Below the pieces are notes generated by a model. It ran no database searches. It was given only the letters and a program-made list of their open reading frames with translations, and was not told the origin of the DNA. Positions 19,903-34,900 of a DNA stretch of 64,000 nt are shown in pieces. Numbering within the stretch: position 1 is the stretch's first letter; the number at the start of each line of letters is the position of its first letter. The stretch spans positions 16,372,001-16,436,000 of the forward strand of contig CP142453.1 of assembly GCA_038049695.1 (NCBI GenBank), given 5' to 3'. Made by a program: the position numbers and the translations under genes. This DNA comes from Cinnamomum chago. Taxonomy: Eukaryota > Streptophyta > Magnoliopsida > Laurales > Lauraceae.

Positions 19903-22900
19903 ATGGCAGCCGCGGAGGCCGAGAAGCCGGAGGAGGAGAAGGTCGCCGCCGGAGAGCTGTTGTTCTGCGGCGGAACGAACTGGGACATGATCGGGAAGAA
20001 GACTGGAGCTTCGGTCACTGGGAACCTCGTGTCTCCGACTCGGCTGCGGTCGCTCATCAACGTCGACATTAGACTCGTTGCGTCTGGATGCGGTAATCGG
20101 TTTTTGGAGTTTTTATTCTCATCCAGATTCTTAAGAACTGGGGTTTTGATTTTTTTCCTCTGCTGTCCTTTAAGCTGGGATTGTTTTGCATTTGGTATGA
20201 TCTGAGCTGAGTGGTTTCTGTATCGAGATTTATTGCTGTGTTAGAAGTCAAATCTGATAAATAGTTTTATCTTTTATGGATTGTTTGGTCAGTGAGAGGC
20301 TGATGTTGGATGTTAAAAACACTGCAACGTTGAGCCTGGCATGCATGTCATTTTGCATGTTTCATTTGTCTACTTCGCTAATGGACATAATTTTTGTCTA
20401 GTCTGAATCTTTTATGCCTATGATGCCTGAGAAAGTTTGCAAATTTATTGCAACAATGCTGGCTGGAGTTAGGCTATCTGTTGCTGGTTGCTCCTTTATC
20501 CATATTTAATCTCTTGAAGCTCATTAGAGGTGTCTTCATTGCTCTACTGAAGGTTCTTAAATTTCATAAAATATCTGACATCTTAAATCTTTTCAAATCG
20601 CATGTTTTGTCCAATGATTTCTCTCTATTGTTAAAGACTGCGTACTTATTCTTTCAATACCGACCATAGCACTGTTGCTGGTATTGTTTACCATAAAAAC
20701 TATTTTCCTATTGTGGAATGCGCATGAACTCCATCCCCAGTAGAATTTTCTAAAGAATCTAAATGCACCCAACTGAATTTAATTAACTTTAGTAGGGATT
20801 AAAAAAAACCCACATTCTTGAAGCAGACAACTTGAAAACAAGTTATTGACTGTTCCTTCAAACTCTTGCACGTCTGGCAAGATACATCATGCAACCCCAC
20901 TTTTCATATACTGTCCTTTGTTGAAATTTTGCTTGCTATCAATGCTGAGATGGTAATGTACACTGAATTGTTGTTGATTCTAGATGTGAATACATGGTTT
21001 GTGCTGAGGGACAGCTGTTTGGTTTGATAACCTCATCCAAAAGATACGTTCTGAATCACAGCTTTTTATGATGCTCTTGACAGTGGCTGAAAACGGTCAG
21101 ATGGGCTTTGCTCTATTTGGAGGTTTAAAGCTCCATTCTGAGTTTTTTCTTGGGCAGAATTCCTTAATGAGATTCTCACGGTTGATCACTAATGAAGATG
21201 AAAGCATATAACTGTGATTGTATGCATTGTGTGCCTGCATAAAGTGGAAGATTTTAGCCATCTATTGATTTTGTTGCCCTTTTGGAAGGCATAGGGTGCC
21301 TTTCTACATCTGTTTGATGTGCATTGGGTCATCCTCTAGTCTATTGTGGAGCTTGAACAATGGCTGTTTGGATATGGATTATTTTTGGGATTTGTATATT
21401 GCTGCAGTAGTGTAGTCATGGTATAAGAGAAACAATTTTTTTCCCCGTATTCAAAAAGTTTGGGGGAGGATGCGGTAAGTCAGACTAAATGGGTAGCAAC
21501 ATATTGTGCTGTTGGTCGATAGGAGTTTGAGAGGGTTAATGGCTTTAACTTATTCCTATGTTGGTCTTTTGGTCAAAAAGGAGTTTTGATGCAAATCCTA
21601 GGATTAGGGCTTGTGTCACAAGTGCCACAACACAGCGGTAGTTTCTGGCTTCCACATAAGCAATTACACAATGAAGATGCCTCTCCAACAATAAAATCCC
21701 AATGGGAATTTCTATTAAACGTCAAACTCTGAGATTTCTATCTCTACAATGCAATATACAGGGAAAACAAAACTTGGGTCTTGAGTTAGCTAATAAATCT
21801 AGGAAAGTAATAATATTGGAAACTACTCTAATACCACTTTTTGAATATAACGAGAAACTAATAGCAATTAATAAGAAAATTCCTAAACTTCCTTGGGTCC
21901 CACGTGTGGATCACAAGTCTTGTTCGAACGACATGGCAGTGTTGCTGCAGCATTCCCCCTAGGTTGTATAGGAGTTTGACCCTGAACTTGGTATTGCTTG
22001 GCATTGCTTCGGTAGACATTGTGGACTCGAAACGCTTCCTTGGTGAAACGAGCTCTAGACCATTTCTTTGTTGGTGCCGGCTTCATAGGATGGAGTGTGA
22101 TATGTTTTCCATTTTGAGCAAATTTGTATGTATTGTTGTGCATGCCATGAGTTCCATTTTTGTCGTACATCCATGGTTGAAGTAATAGGATATCACCACT
22201 ATCCATTGGTAGTACATCGCATCAAACTGCTTCTTTGTAGTCCACAACAATGGTAATGGCAACTTGACATGCATGTCGAACTTGAACTTTATCATCTGTC
22301 ATGGGCCATCGGGCAAAATAGGGATGATGGTGCTTTCGAACCTTCCGCTGCAAGCAATTCACAAGCGCTTGAGATATAATGTTTTTTCAACTGCCCCCAT
22401 CAATCACAACTATAGTTGCTTGTCCATTCACGGTGCTTGGTGAGCAGAAAATATTATTTCACAACCATTTCTTCTCATCAACAGGTGTAGATTCTGTAAG
22501 GACCATAAGAGCTTCAAGACCCTCCAAGGGACCTACTTCCTCTGTCTCATTACCCTTAGGATCATTTGGAGTATCTTTTATATCACTTTCATTCTCAATG
22601 AGGTTTATTCGCTTGGGAGTTGGGACATTCAAATGATCGATGCCCCTGTCATTTACAATGAAAACACGTGATCCCAATTGATGCAAATTGATAGGGGTTA
22701 ATGTATCTGACTAATTGCAATGTTGGTCAGTTGTCGAGAGGAGTTTGAGAGAGATTAATGTTTCTAAAATATTTGATGTTGGTCTTTCTATTTGAGGTTC
22801 AACCTATTCTTTGGTCTAGACCTGTACCTTGTCTACTTCCTTTGTGGTTGTTTAAACTTATGGTCAGAAGAAATATATTGAGGGAGACCATACTGCTTTA

Positions 22901-25900
22901 TCTGGTGGGGTGCTATAAAATGGTGAGGGAATTATTTTATGTAATTTTTGGGTCCAGTTACTAGTATTGATTTGAATGACGCTGGAAGTTAAGGACTTTC
23001 TTGTGGTGTGCAGTGAGCTGCAAAAAAATGGATACTACAAATGCTATTTATTGAAGGTCACTTGATTTTTCACGTTTAAGTGGGCATCCACAAGTGATGG
23101 TTTTTGGCTGGTTGGTTTGAGGAATTATGAGTGTTAGGTTCTGATGGTTGTTATGTTAACATACTCTGGGAAGCATATGAGGCAGCCAAAGACAAAACTA
23201 TTCGACTTACCATATTCATTTGATGTGCGGTATCTCACCAATATATATATATTTGTTGGATTTACCTTTGCTTCTAGTTTTTTTACATTTTTTGTTTGTT
23301 TGTGGTAAAACTAATTTATTGCTAGAAGAAAATCAGTACGCGAGTAAAGGATAGTAAAGAAATGTAACAGTGAAAAGAAAAACCGAAGGACAAACCACTA
23401 ATACTTTAAGAAAGGACCTACAAGCAAGAAGTCAAGTTTGCCTGATGCCTTTATTGAAAGGAGAAAACACACCCTCATTGCTTGGCATGCTTCGATCTTG
23501 CATTTTGAATTTGTTTGGGGGCATCTTTTGATATTAGAGCCTTAAATCATCAATTGTTAATTATTATTCAATACTAATCTGTTTTTTATGTTGTTTATGT
23601 AGCATCATGCCATTGTGTGGCTTTGGATGTGGAAGGACGCTGCTACACTTGGGGAAGAAATGAGGTACTTTTTAAAAGTAGGCAACAAATTTACTTTGTT
23701 CACAGACTCATATTTATGGTTTTGCAGAAGGGGCAATTGGGGCACGGGGACACTCATGCCACTTTGCTTGAAATGCCTAGAATTGTGTCCGGACTATCAA
23801 AGTGAGTTACTTATTCTGTAATGAATGTTTTCAATTTATTTTAATCAATCCTTTAAGTTTAAAAAACGATTATCTTTTAACTTTTCATTTCTTTTAAGAA
23901 TTTTGTATTTTGTAGTTTGCATACATGGCACAAGTTTCTAAAAAGTTTTCTAACCATGTTATTGATATAATTTGTTTTTAATGTTGGTAACATTTATTTC
24001 ATTCCTTTAATTTAAGTAGAAGATAAAACTATAGAGTACGCAATCTACATAGTATGGATAAAAGTATGTACATCAACTATACCGCCACACTGAAATAAGT
24101 AAAATTCATCTGACAACACACGAGGTATATTGGTTAGGCACCCTTCTTCAAAGAGATGACGAATTACATGGTTCGAGGCTTCAAGCATTGGTTTGCTCCC
24201 CTGATGATCAGCTTAAGTGCTAGCTAGTGTACCCCGCCCTTTCTGTCTTTTGTCTACTGTTTTTTCTAGGAAGAAAGAGAGCAAACAAGTTAAGATAGAG
24301 GTTCCATTAGATATTATTTCCAATTTACTTGTATATACTATGCCAAAACAATGGTGAAGTCGTCAATGCTGGGATATTTTTCTCATGACGTTGCCACTTT
24401 ACAATGTGTAGAGAAATGCCATTTTGGTTGTGTAACAATCCTTCTTTCCTTGATTTTGGGAAGTTGGTGGATTTTCATGACATGTAAAAACACATGGTAG
24501 GAGTTGGGACTCATGTGCCTCAGTGAGAGAAATAAAGTAATAGTAGGCACACCAAAGGATTCAATCATAATAGGCCAATTCAATCATGAAAACCACACCG
24601 GGTTCACCTAGATTATGGAAAGCACGATGTCTCACCCAATGTTGGAAAACTCATCTCATGAAGATAGACTTCTGTACATTCAATGATGATGAAGTCCATC
24701 AATAAGAGGTTCACCAATTGATTTTTCTCATTATCGGGCGTTCACTATATTCTTTCAATGGACCCACCATGATTTTGTTTATTTGACAGGTGGGTTCAAT
24801 ATTTTTATAACTGGGTGGCGGGCCCATATGCTTTCAATCATTAGATAGGACGTCATAAGATGGGTGTATGAATCACTTTTTTTTTTCCATCTGTTGGTGC
24901 CATCTCTATCTCTCATCACTAAGAATACCCTCTCACAATGGATCGTTATCTCATTGTTGTTACTAATGATTCTTCGCATGGTGTCCTATGTAGTCCACGC
25001 CTCCACACGTTGTTTTCTAGTATTAGAATGAAAGTCATTGGGTAATTGGTGCGTGAAAATTTATAGGGTCCTGAGCATGTTTGATTTATAGTAGATGCTT
25101 TTGTGGGGTCCTGAGCATGTTTGATTGTTAGTAAATGTTTCTTGATGCTCTCACAGTTTACTTACACCCACTCTTTAAGAACTTAGATAAAAAAAAAAAA
25201 AAGAAGGTTACAATGGTGGCCTGAAATGGGAATTTGTGGATACTTTAAAAGTTAAAAGCCTCATCAATAAAAAAAAGAAGTTAAAAAACATCTATATAAA
25301 GTCATAATCATCCATTCTTATTCCTTACTCTTAGAAGATTGTTGATGGAAAATCAATTAAGAGGTTGTTATCTGAAAAACTAGAAATAATTCACCGTTAA
25401 TCCCACTCCTCTCATAACATATATCAAACAGCCAAGTGTCGAACTTGTTTCCTAAATCTTCAAAGTAGCATGTGGAATCTTCTTAATAGGTGTTTTACAT
25501 ATTTGCTTTCTTCAAGTGTTATTAATACACCGACAAAGATAGGAGGGAGAAGAAAGAAACCGAGGACAAGGTTGAAGAAGGAAGAAGGGAGAGGGAAGAT
25601 GGAAAGGAGGAGAAAAAGATGGAAACTAAATGTTATCATTTTTTTTTTTCAATTGGACATCTCCCCTTCTCTCTCTTATCTCAAAAGTATGTGTCCTTTA
25701 GGCTTCCAATTCATGAGAAAATCGCGAGGGTTGTAGTGTGGCCCGCCTGTTAGATATCCATACCTACAAAAACAAGTGTCCTCTTTTATAGTATTTTATT
25801 AAACTTCGCTTCATAAAGGGCTGTGCCCATTGTAAAATTAATCACTTATTAAACATGTGAATATGATAATATAAATATTTTTACATGGTTTATACCTGTC

Positions 25901-28900
25901 AATCTAATGATGGGATTCTATTATCAAATTGAAAATTTTCAAGGATGCTTATCTCTATGTGTCATATATTTTGATCATTTTAGATTTTAATTGATGGCCC
26001 TCAATTTGGTGCCTCACGAATTTTAATCAAGACTCATCTCTGTCAAGTTTCCATTTCTCACTTTGTTTCGTCTTCTACCTCTTTATAGAATTTATTTTCA
26101 TACAACTGTTTGAATCCTGAAACTCTAGTGCAAGCCAAATATCACATCTTAGAGTTGATTGATTTAGAGGATAGATATATTTATCTCTATTAATTCATAA
26201 TTGGGGTCTATTTATGAAATCCGGACCGTTAAAAATTAGTCTTCCTTAGTAACTTTGCGGTGGGCCAAATTTCACACAAATCTGAGTTTGTAACTTCGAC
26301 AGATTGATTAAATGTTAAACACTTAATTTTAACTACTCATCTTTGTGTATTTTAATCATGTGAGTAACGATGATCAATCTATCGGTGGTGTTTTCTCTGA
26401 TTAAATTAAAATTTATGTCACCACCTACACAAAAGAGACGAACAGCTATGAGCAGTTAAGCTTTATAAATGGACCCTAATGATGATCACAAAAAAAGAGA
26501 CTTTTGGTAGGAAAAAAAAAAAAACAGAGAGCTTTTGTAAATATAAGAGAATGGCAATCTTCCCATTCACGCTGCTGATTGATTGAATTTTAAAACTTAA
26601 ATCTGTCAAGAGGTAAATGCTATATATTTCACTGGCTGGCTTATAAATAGAGTCCTAATCTCATTCATGAGGACTGTTGTTCTTTTTATTTTTATTAAAG
26701 TATCTAAAGTTCTAGTGAAATACTTATATATACATCAAAACATATCTAGAATCATCTCAAGCTACATCGAATTATATATTCGAATTAATGTGTCAAATTC
26801 ATCAAACTCGAATTGCAAGTCAAATAAATCGAAGAACGAGTTAAATGAAGCTACCCAATCAAGATTTTGAGAGCAAGTGTCGAACTCAAACTTCGAATTC
26901 AAATGTGAATCGGTCATTGTGAATCGTGTAACTATGGTCCATATTCTCTAAGGTATTGCTATAAAGTAGACGTGCTATTGGTGCTTTCCTTGGTATTTTC
27001 TAGACTTCACTTTTGCGACTCAGTGCTTTCCTTGATATTTTTTAGACTTTACTTTTTTTGTGTGAGCTAAAGATTTTCTAGAGTGCTGTGAACTGTGATA
27101 ATATTACTTGGGGTCCGTATCTGAAAATTGTTTGAAGCTTATATGTCATGCTTGGTGGTTTGAAATTTATCATGTATGGATGAACTGTACTGAGTGTTTT
27201 TCATGTGTCTCTTTCTGCACACTAACTAAGCATCATTGTTAATCAGATATAAGATTGTTACAGCAGGAGCTGGCAGGAATCACACAGTGGTGGTAACTGA
27301 TGATGGGAACTCCTTTGCTTTCGGTTGGAATAAGCATGGACAGTTGGGGACAGGTTCAACAAAAAATGGTAAGTTCAACTTTGGGGGATCTGAGAAAATT
27401 GACCTCTTGATATTACTACTTTTCCGGTGGAAAGGAACTATTCATTAGACATATAAGGCACTATAGAAAGAATAGCGAGAGAGAATAAATGAGCACACTA
27501 ATTGATTATCGAGACACTATAATTTTGAATTCTGCGGCAGCAAAAATTCTAGGCAGACCTCTTGTTATTACTCTGCCTCTTTAATTTTGCATTAGTTCAT
27601 TCCCTCTGTAGCCACAATGTCATCCACATCTTGAAAATTTTCTTACCGCTGCCCTCATAGAAGGATTCAAAACAAACAAATTTATTGTATGTATTATATA
27701 CTCAGTTATATGTGTATTTTGGTCTGAAACCCATTTGATATGGACTCAATTGCAGTTGGACCCAAATTGTGTATGTGGATCTGAACATGACTATCACTCA
27801 GGCCTAGAAAAAGTCCATGCCTGGGTTTTTTGAACTGGTATGGTCCTTTGGGTAAACGGGTCCCTAAGCATACATTGACAATATATGGGTAGGAAGAAGG
27901 TTAAAAGAACAAAACTATAAAAGGGTAGGAGAAGATGCACATGATCAGAAGGGGTCGCTTCATTACTAGTGAGATATTTGTGACGAGAAAATAACAGAAG
28001 AAAGAGGTCCTCCCTTACTAGTGGGGAGAAGCCAACACACTCTCTCTCTCTCTCTATATATATATATATCTATATATATATATCTATATATATATAGAAG
28101 GAAATAGATTCCTTAGGCATCTGCTGAAAATGGGCAAAATCCCTTTTTCCTCGTGGGTTGAGACTTGAGAGTTCCGGTTTTTTTTTTTTTTTGAATAATG
28201 ACTTGAGAGTCCCTTAATAGTGTTTAGTACCGTTGTGTTGGTGGGATCTTAGGAAACATGTAAAAGTGTGACAAGTAAGCACTCATCACTGGCACATATG
28301 AACAAAGTCCTGAACACATTGCACTACAGACAGCCTCCAATCATCTTGTTTTCTAGGTTTTTAGGAACTTATTTGGAAGGGAAGAATGTTACAATGATAT
28401 GGTACAATGAGGAGTATCAATCATCCTGGTCGACATCCCTCTTAGCCTGATAGTGCATGGTCTACAAATTATGTGCTCCTATTATTGAGGACTTCTTTCA
28501 TTGCCCTTATCTGCATGGAGACCTTTCCATGTACCCCACTCACCCCACTACTAAGAGGGCATGTTAACTGGGCTCCATGAGCTGGACTGCATATTGCCCA
28601 TATGCAGTCTTCTCGTTGGAGAATATTGTTCATCTCTTACAATCCCTAATGGTATGGTACAATGAGTATCAATCCTCCTGGTTGACATCTCTATTAGCCT
28701 GATAGTGCATGGTCTACAAATTATGTGCTCCTATTATTGAAGACTTCTTTTGTTCTTCTTTTTATTTCACTGTTTCATTGGCACTTATGCATTAAAAATA
28801 TTCTGATATTGTTTTTGTAATATTTCTCTGATGTAATTTCTGTAGAATTAGAGCGATCTCCTGTTCGCTGTCTGGTTTCTCAAGTCACAAATGCCGTCTG

Positions 28901-31900
28901 TGGGGGCGACTTTACTGTGTGGCTATCTTCTCTTGAAGGATCTTCTATATTGTATGGTTGCCGATTTCCCCGACTTGCGTATTCCTTTCTTGGTTTGAAA
29001 TCCTAAAGATTCAAGAGTCGCTTCAATAAGGCTTCTGTCCACCTGGTGATGTGGATGAAATGCTTCAAGTTTATTCAGTTTGTTTCTGATTTGCAATATT
29101 TTTGATGATTTGCAGAACTGCAGGTCATCCACAATATGGCCAACTTGGACATGGAACAAACAATGAGGTAAATCAACTTAATAAAGAAAAGTTGTGTTGT
29201 TCTCTTATATCTGTTAAATGTCCTGAGAATTTTTGAATTAAATTGCAGTATAATCTTAAGGAAGCTTCAGTGAAGCTTGCTTACGAACCCCAGCCTCGCC
29301 CACGAGCTATTGCTGCGTTAGCCAGCAAAACTATTGTTAAAGTTGCTTGTGGAACAAACCATACAGGTTCATAGCATGCTGTTTCTGTTTTCAGAATTAT
29401 AGACTGTTGACTTTCATTTGATATACCATTAATTCCAATGTTTTTCTCTTCAATTTGCATGTCTTCATCCAGTTGCTGTAGATTCAGATGGCTTGGTTTA
29501 CACGTATGTATCTTAACCTTTTACTAGTTTCATTTGATGTTTGTTTTTAAAACATTGAGATTACATATCTGCCACTGCTATGACTTGTTTGCATGTTGAA
29601 GTAGCCGTTCGTATTGAGTGCACTATAGGTGTTGGATGACAACAGTAAATTGATAACTTTAATGGTGACAATGCGATAGATTCTAATTTTTAGGAGTCCT
29701 ATTGAACAAAAGCGGAGCACAGGAGGCAATCTAGTGAAACAAGATCAAAGTGAAGGGTTCTGGCAGTTAGAAATTGTTGGTTGTTTTCTAAAGTCTTTTG
29801 GAAAAGGCACAACAGTAGTGGTTAGAATGCGAAGTGTAAGGTTTTACAGGCTTTAGAATTACTAAGAACCTTAAGTGGTTTAAGAAGAAAAATCAAAGAG
29901 TGGAATGCGGAAGAGTTTCGTAATGTTAAGGACCTTTGCAATGAAAAAAGAAAAGAGTTGGAGGCTTGGGAGTTTGTATCAGATTGCTTGACCACATGGA
30001 GAGAAGTGCTTGATGGGTGGCAGTGAAGAAATTATGGGAGTTAGATCGACTGGACTGTGGAAGAGATATCGTGGAGTTAAAAATGAAGTCATATGGATTA
30101 AAGGTAAGAATACTAAGTTCTTCCACTGGATGGTCAATGCTAGGCAAAGAATCAACCTCATCACTAAAACCAGTATGCGAGGGAAAATCATAAAGGAGCC
30201 AAAGGAAGTCAAGGAATTGTTAATTTCTCTTGGGAGCTTTATAGTAGTGATTGTTTCCCTAAACCCACTATGGATGGGGTTTCTTCCCCTATAACCTTGA
30301 AAGAGAATGTCAAGAAGAAGAAATCTATAAAACCTTGATGGATTATGCATGTGATAAAGCCAGTCTGGATTGTTTCAACTTCTTGTTTATTAGAGTGGGA
30401 TGGAGTTTCCTTGAAGAGGACTTTCTTGATATACTTTCTGAATTGTATCAATGAGGACAGTTTACAACGAACTCAATGCCACTTTCTTGAAGCTAATCCC
30501 TGAGATCCCTAATCTGCTGGAGTTGAACAATTAAAAACCTATTACCCATACCTTTACCCATGTGTCATGTTGATAAGTTATATTTTGCAAATGGGCTTGA
30601 ACTGAACCAATCTTCAGGGTCATGTGCTAGATCTGGCCCTGAATTTTATGGCTGATAAATAAGTGGGCTCGACTTGGACAATCTAGGTCCCAGCCTAATC
30701 CAGACTGTGAACAACCCTATGTTTCCAGTTATTCCATGAAAATGGGAGAAACCATTTTCGTGTATCCTGTCTTTAACACGTCACCAAACAGCAGGCATCC
30801 CAATGTTTTCATTTTGTTCTTCCCAGTCAATGCTAGCCTTGTACCAGTCAGGCCTTTTAGAGTTTGAAGGGTTTGGATATAACAGGAATTTCAAATTACT
30901 GATGGTTGAGGGTCCTCGTGAGAGGAACGTTAATGCATTTTCTGGTTTGTGTCAGTACTGGGTGAGTTATTTGACCATCTAACTGAAATGAGCTGCCAAC
31001 TTTCTTGACCAGGTATCATAATGTTTTAGATCATATTTATTATTTATTATTTATTTATTTATTTTTGGGTTGTTTTCACCAATTTCATTCTCATTTTTTT
31101 TTTGCGTGTAATATATTATCAAGTAAAGTGGTTTATATATATATTTTTAAATTCTCCTTTACCAATTCCTGTTCTGTTGTACATTCAGGTGGGGATTCGG
31201 CGGCTATGGAAGGTGTGGATGTCAGCAACTTTGATTTATAGTGTTACTCCATACATGCATGACGTGTGATGTGCAGGGATGCTCAGGGGCTGGGGGAATC
31301 CTGGCCCGATCAGGGCCCGGCCCGCTATCAGCCAGGTTTGGGCCTTAGGTTTTAGTAGTCAGGTTGGGCCTGGATCTTAAAGTGGGGCATGCTTAATTTT
31401 TGGTTTGGGCTTGGCTTAATTGATGGAAAGAACAAAGCCTGGCCTAAACAAGAATTGTCCAAAGCTTAGTGCTTGTAGTTGATTGAGATTGGCTTGGGCC
31501 AGCCAGATTGACTAAATGAGTGGGCTCAGGCTTGACTGGCAGATATGTTTGAGGTGGACTGGGCTTGGGCCAGGCACTTCAGGCCGTGTTGGCTTGATCA
31601 GGATATGGGACCGTGTTTCTGAACTCGGGTCAGGCTTGGATATGCCTTTACCTGGCCCGACCTAGCATATGGACACCCCCAGCGATGTGGATCCATTAAA
31701 ATGCTAGGTCATGTGAGGAATATAAAAATGATTATTCTCTGATGACACTTTTATTTTATGCGTATTTTGGTTGATATATAACTTTGATTTAGTGATGTAT
31801 AGGCTGGGTCATAGAGAGCAAAAGGATGAATGGATTCCGCGCCTTGTTGGAGTGTTTCAAAGGCATAATGTCTTACCTCCTACAGCTATAGTTTCAGCCG

Positions 31901-34900
31901 GTTCTGTTAGTTCTGCATGCACTGCTGGTATGTGCTGTGGTACTAGGAATTGTTCGATGAATAGTCTTGCTCATTACTATTTACACTATATTTTTGAAAA
32001 GTACCTGAGAATTTTACGAAAAACTAGAATATGTTGTGACAAGGTGGCATGTAGTGAGGTGCCTTAAGCGCACCACATTCAAACAACAACCTAACAACTA
32101 AAAGAAATGAAGAAAACTTAAGCAACACATAACACTGAAACTAGAATATGTTGTGACAAGGTGGCATGTAGTGAGGTGCCTTAAGCACCACATTCAAACC
32201 ACAACCTAACAACTAAAAGAAATGAAGAAAACTTAATCAACACATTACACTGCCTTAGACCTGGAAGGAAATTAGAACACTCTAGGATGGCATTTTCAGA
32301 TTAGAGATCAAAACATGAGGCTCCCACTTGGCTGGACTGTCTGATTCACTGTAAGTTCCTTCGAGGATGTACCCAAAGGAAACCTGAAGGTTCTCAGCAA
32401 GTCATCCAACTTCTCAATAATACAAGTTAGATGCTGACAACATGAGTGAGCCTCCTCCAGCAATAAGTGGCTGAAAACCCATCTTAACTGCATCCCTTAC
32501 TCCAATAGGCATAGCTATGAGCTCTGCATCATTATTAGACCTGCCAACGGGAACTGAGAAGCACAGCTTCACCAAGTCGTTTGAGTTCGGATTATACTGC
32601 CAATACTTGTCTGACCTGGATTTCCCTTTGCGCTAGCATCAAAGTTAAGCTTGAATCTGCCGAAGGGAGGGGAGGCCAACTTGATGCAGGACAGAACCAT
32701 GGTCCCCCATGGGTCGACCTGCCAGTGGGCCCAGTTCATCTATCTTGACCCACTCTTTTGGTCCCAGCCCACTTATCAATTAGATATTCTATTCTATTTA
32801 GGTTTTAATTATGTTTTCAGTTATTTTAGTTGGATGTTTTAATCTTGGCCATCAATGTGTTTCGATGGTTCATATTAGTTTTAGGTTTTTAGTTTCCTAT
32901 ATAATAATGTAATGCCTTATTTTAGCTTTAGACAATGATTAATTGAAAAAAATTGAGTGATTTTAGGGTTTCCCGAGTTCTCTCTTCTTCCTCGTTTGCA
33001 ATGCGGAGTTTGGGGTAAGGCCATTTTCTAGGAGAAAGCCTGACGTACACCGTCCACCCTACATCTCTAGTCTCTCCATCTCTACCTGCCCTCCACCTGG
33101 TACCCCGCTCCACATCACGACTTTGGAGTGGGTCCCACGAAATCCTTGATGAGGCTGAGGGCAGCACCTCTATATGAGGAATCAGTACTTCCATACAAAG
33201 GGAAGATGCGAGTAGCCATGAAATGGCATGGTGATGCACAATGATGTAGTGGCTTCTGTGGATGATCTTCTCGAAACATACTGCATTTCTCTTCTTCCTA
33301 AAGGACCAAATGAAACTGCCATAAAAGTTAATGTGTATGCATGCACGTATGCATGTAAGCATATAATGTGAAAAATGTGCATGACTTTTGATCCATTGTT
33401 TATCCTGAGATTTATGTTTTATTTCTTGTATGCATCGTTAATTTGTCAAAAGTATCATCCAACTGAAAGTTTTCCGTCATTGATTGGAAACTGTAAAGTT
33501 GAGGGTAGAAAAATACATCAACTGTCCCATTTACAACAGGTTGCTCATCAAGGCATTAATTTGTATAAAAAAATGTTGTTTCTATTTACAACAGAAGATT
33601 TGAACTTACCAAGCAAATTTGTTCGGTAGATTATGGCTGAAGATCTTGTGATTCCTTAACAAACACACTGAAGTCAATTATTTCTACCTGAGGTTCATTA
33701 GTCTTTTTTTCCCTGTCTGATTGCCTCTCTGGCAAGGTTGGAATTTCTTCACCCTAACTACCAGGGTTTGATTTGTGGCTGTCTCTATGAAATGGGCATG
33801 CTTTGTCACTAAACCTGGGTTAGCGTAGTTCGTTAGTTGTATTATTATTCCATAAATTGATGAAAGATCTCTTCTATTTTGATTACTTTTAAAAATAAAT
33901 AAATTAAATCAAAATAAATTTACTCCTCGGTCAGCTAGGGATGAAAATTGGTTTGCCCGATTATCCAGACACTTGAATGACCTGATGTGGAAAAATAGGG
34001 GATGAGTACAGTATTTGTACCCATTTTTAATTAAGGCATAAGTTTGGGTCTGCGTCCATGGATTTCATATCCACAGACCTAAAAGTCCGAGTGTTTTATA
34101 CAATTTATATGAGTATTTTGTATTTATGACATGGCTTTGAATATGTGTAACTCACTGAGTTACACATGCCATGCTGACAAGCAACAGCACAGGGAATGAA
34201 ATGAGAATCATGAGGGAAGCAATGCAGCAGCAACAGCAGAAGTGGAGTAACAGAGCAAGGAGGAATGATCTTACTACTCATCATGTCTCTTGTTTTACCA
34301 TCATGGCCAAAGCATAGCTAACCTGATAATACCAGAGTCTTAATCAGGACGTGCTGCACTCACTACATGCTGAATTTTAGTACACAGTTGCGGTTATAAA
34401 TCTTGTCTAGTTCTTGGTTCAGGTTTAAACTTTTTTTTGGGTTGATGTGGCTCACATATCTTATACCTGTTTGGTTACGGGTCTGCAGGCCTTGGGGTAC
34501 AGGTACAGGTCCACAGTTGATCTGCCCTAAGCCCGACCTGTTTTCAACCCTATAACTGATCCCATGAGTTGCCGAATTTGCTGCGTGTTGGCCTGCCAAA
34601 TTGAGTAGAGAGTCATGAGTTGGCGAGTAATACTTATGCCAGATTTTTTATAGTTCAAATAGAGTCCAAGCACAAAACCAAAATGATTTTGTTGGAAAGG
34701 AAATTGCCCATTTAAGTTTTAAAGACAGTAAATGAGAATCCGAATGGTATAGAAAATTCTTCGTTTGTAATTTGCATATACATAATTTAAAACTCAGGTA
34801 TGCTTGTAAATTAAATTAGTTTAGATTTTTCCAACTGAAAGTGTTTGTGTTTTGTTAATTTTTTGTATGGAAGAAATGAAAGTGCTAAGCAGAAACTTGT

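Larger units (their letters stand above)
23802..27246 (+). other. Intron 3 of the RCC2-like gene
   Basis: A 3.4-kb intron with no coding sequence. It holds the SINE-like unit near 24.1 kb, the MITE at 26200-26480 and a local repeat at 25050-25140 (GGGTCCTGAGCATGTTTGAT twice). Confidence 0.8.

Noticed and set aside
19676-20069. A 104-residue plus frame and a 118-residue minus frame around the RCC2-like start
   Set aside because: GC-rich leader and exon 1 read in the wrong frames; the plus frame begins upstream of the TATA box.
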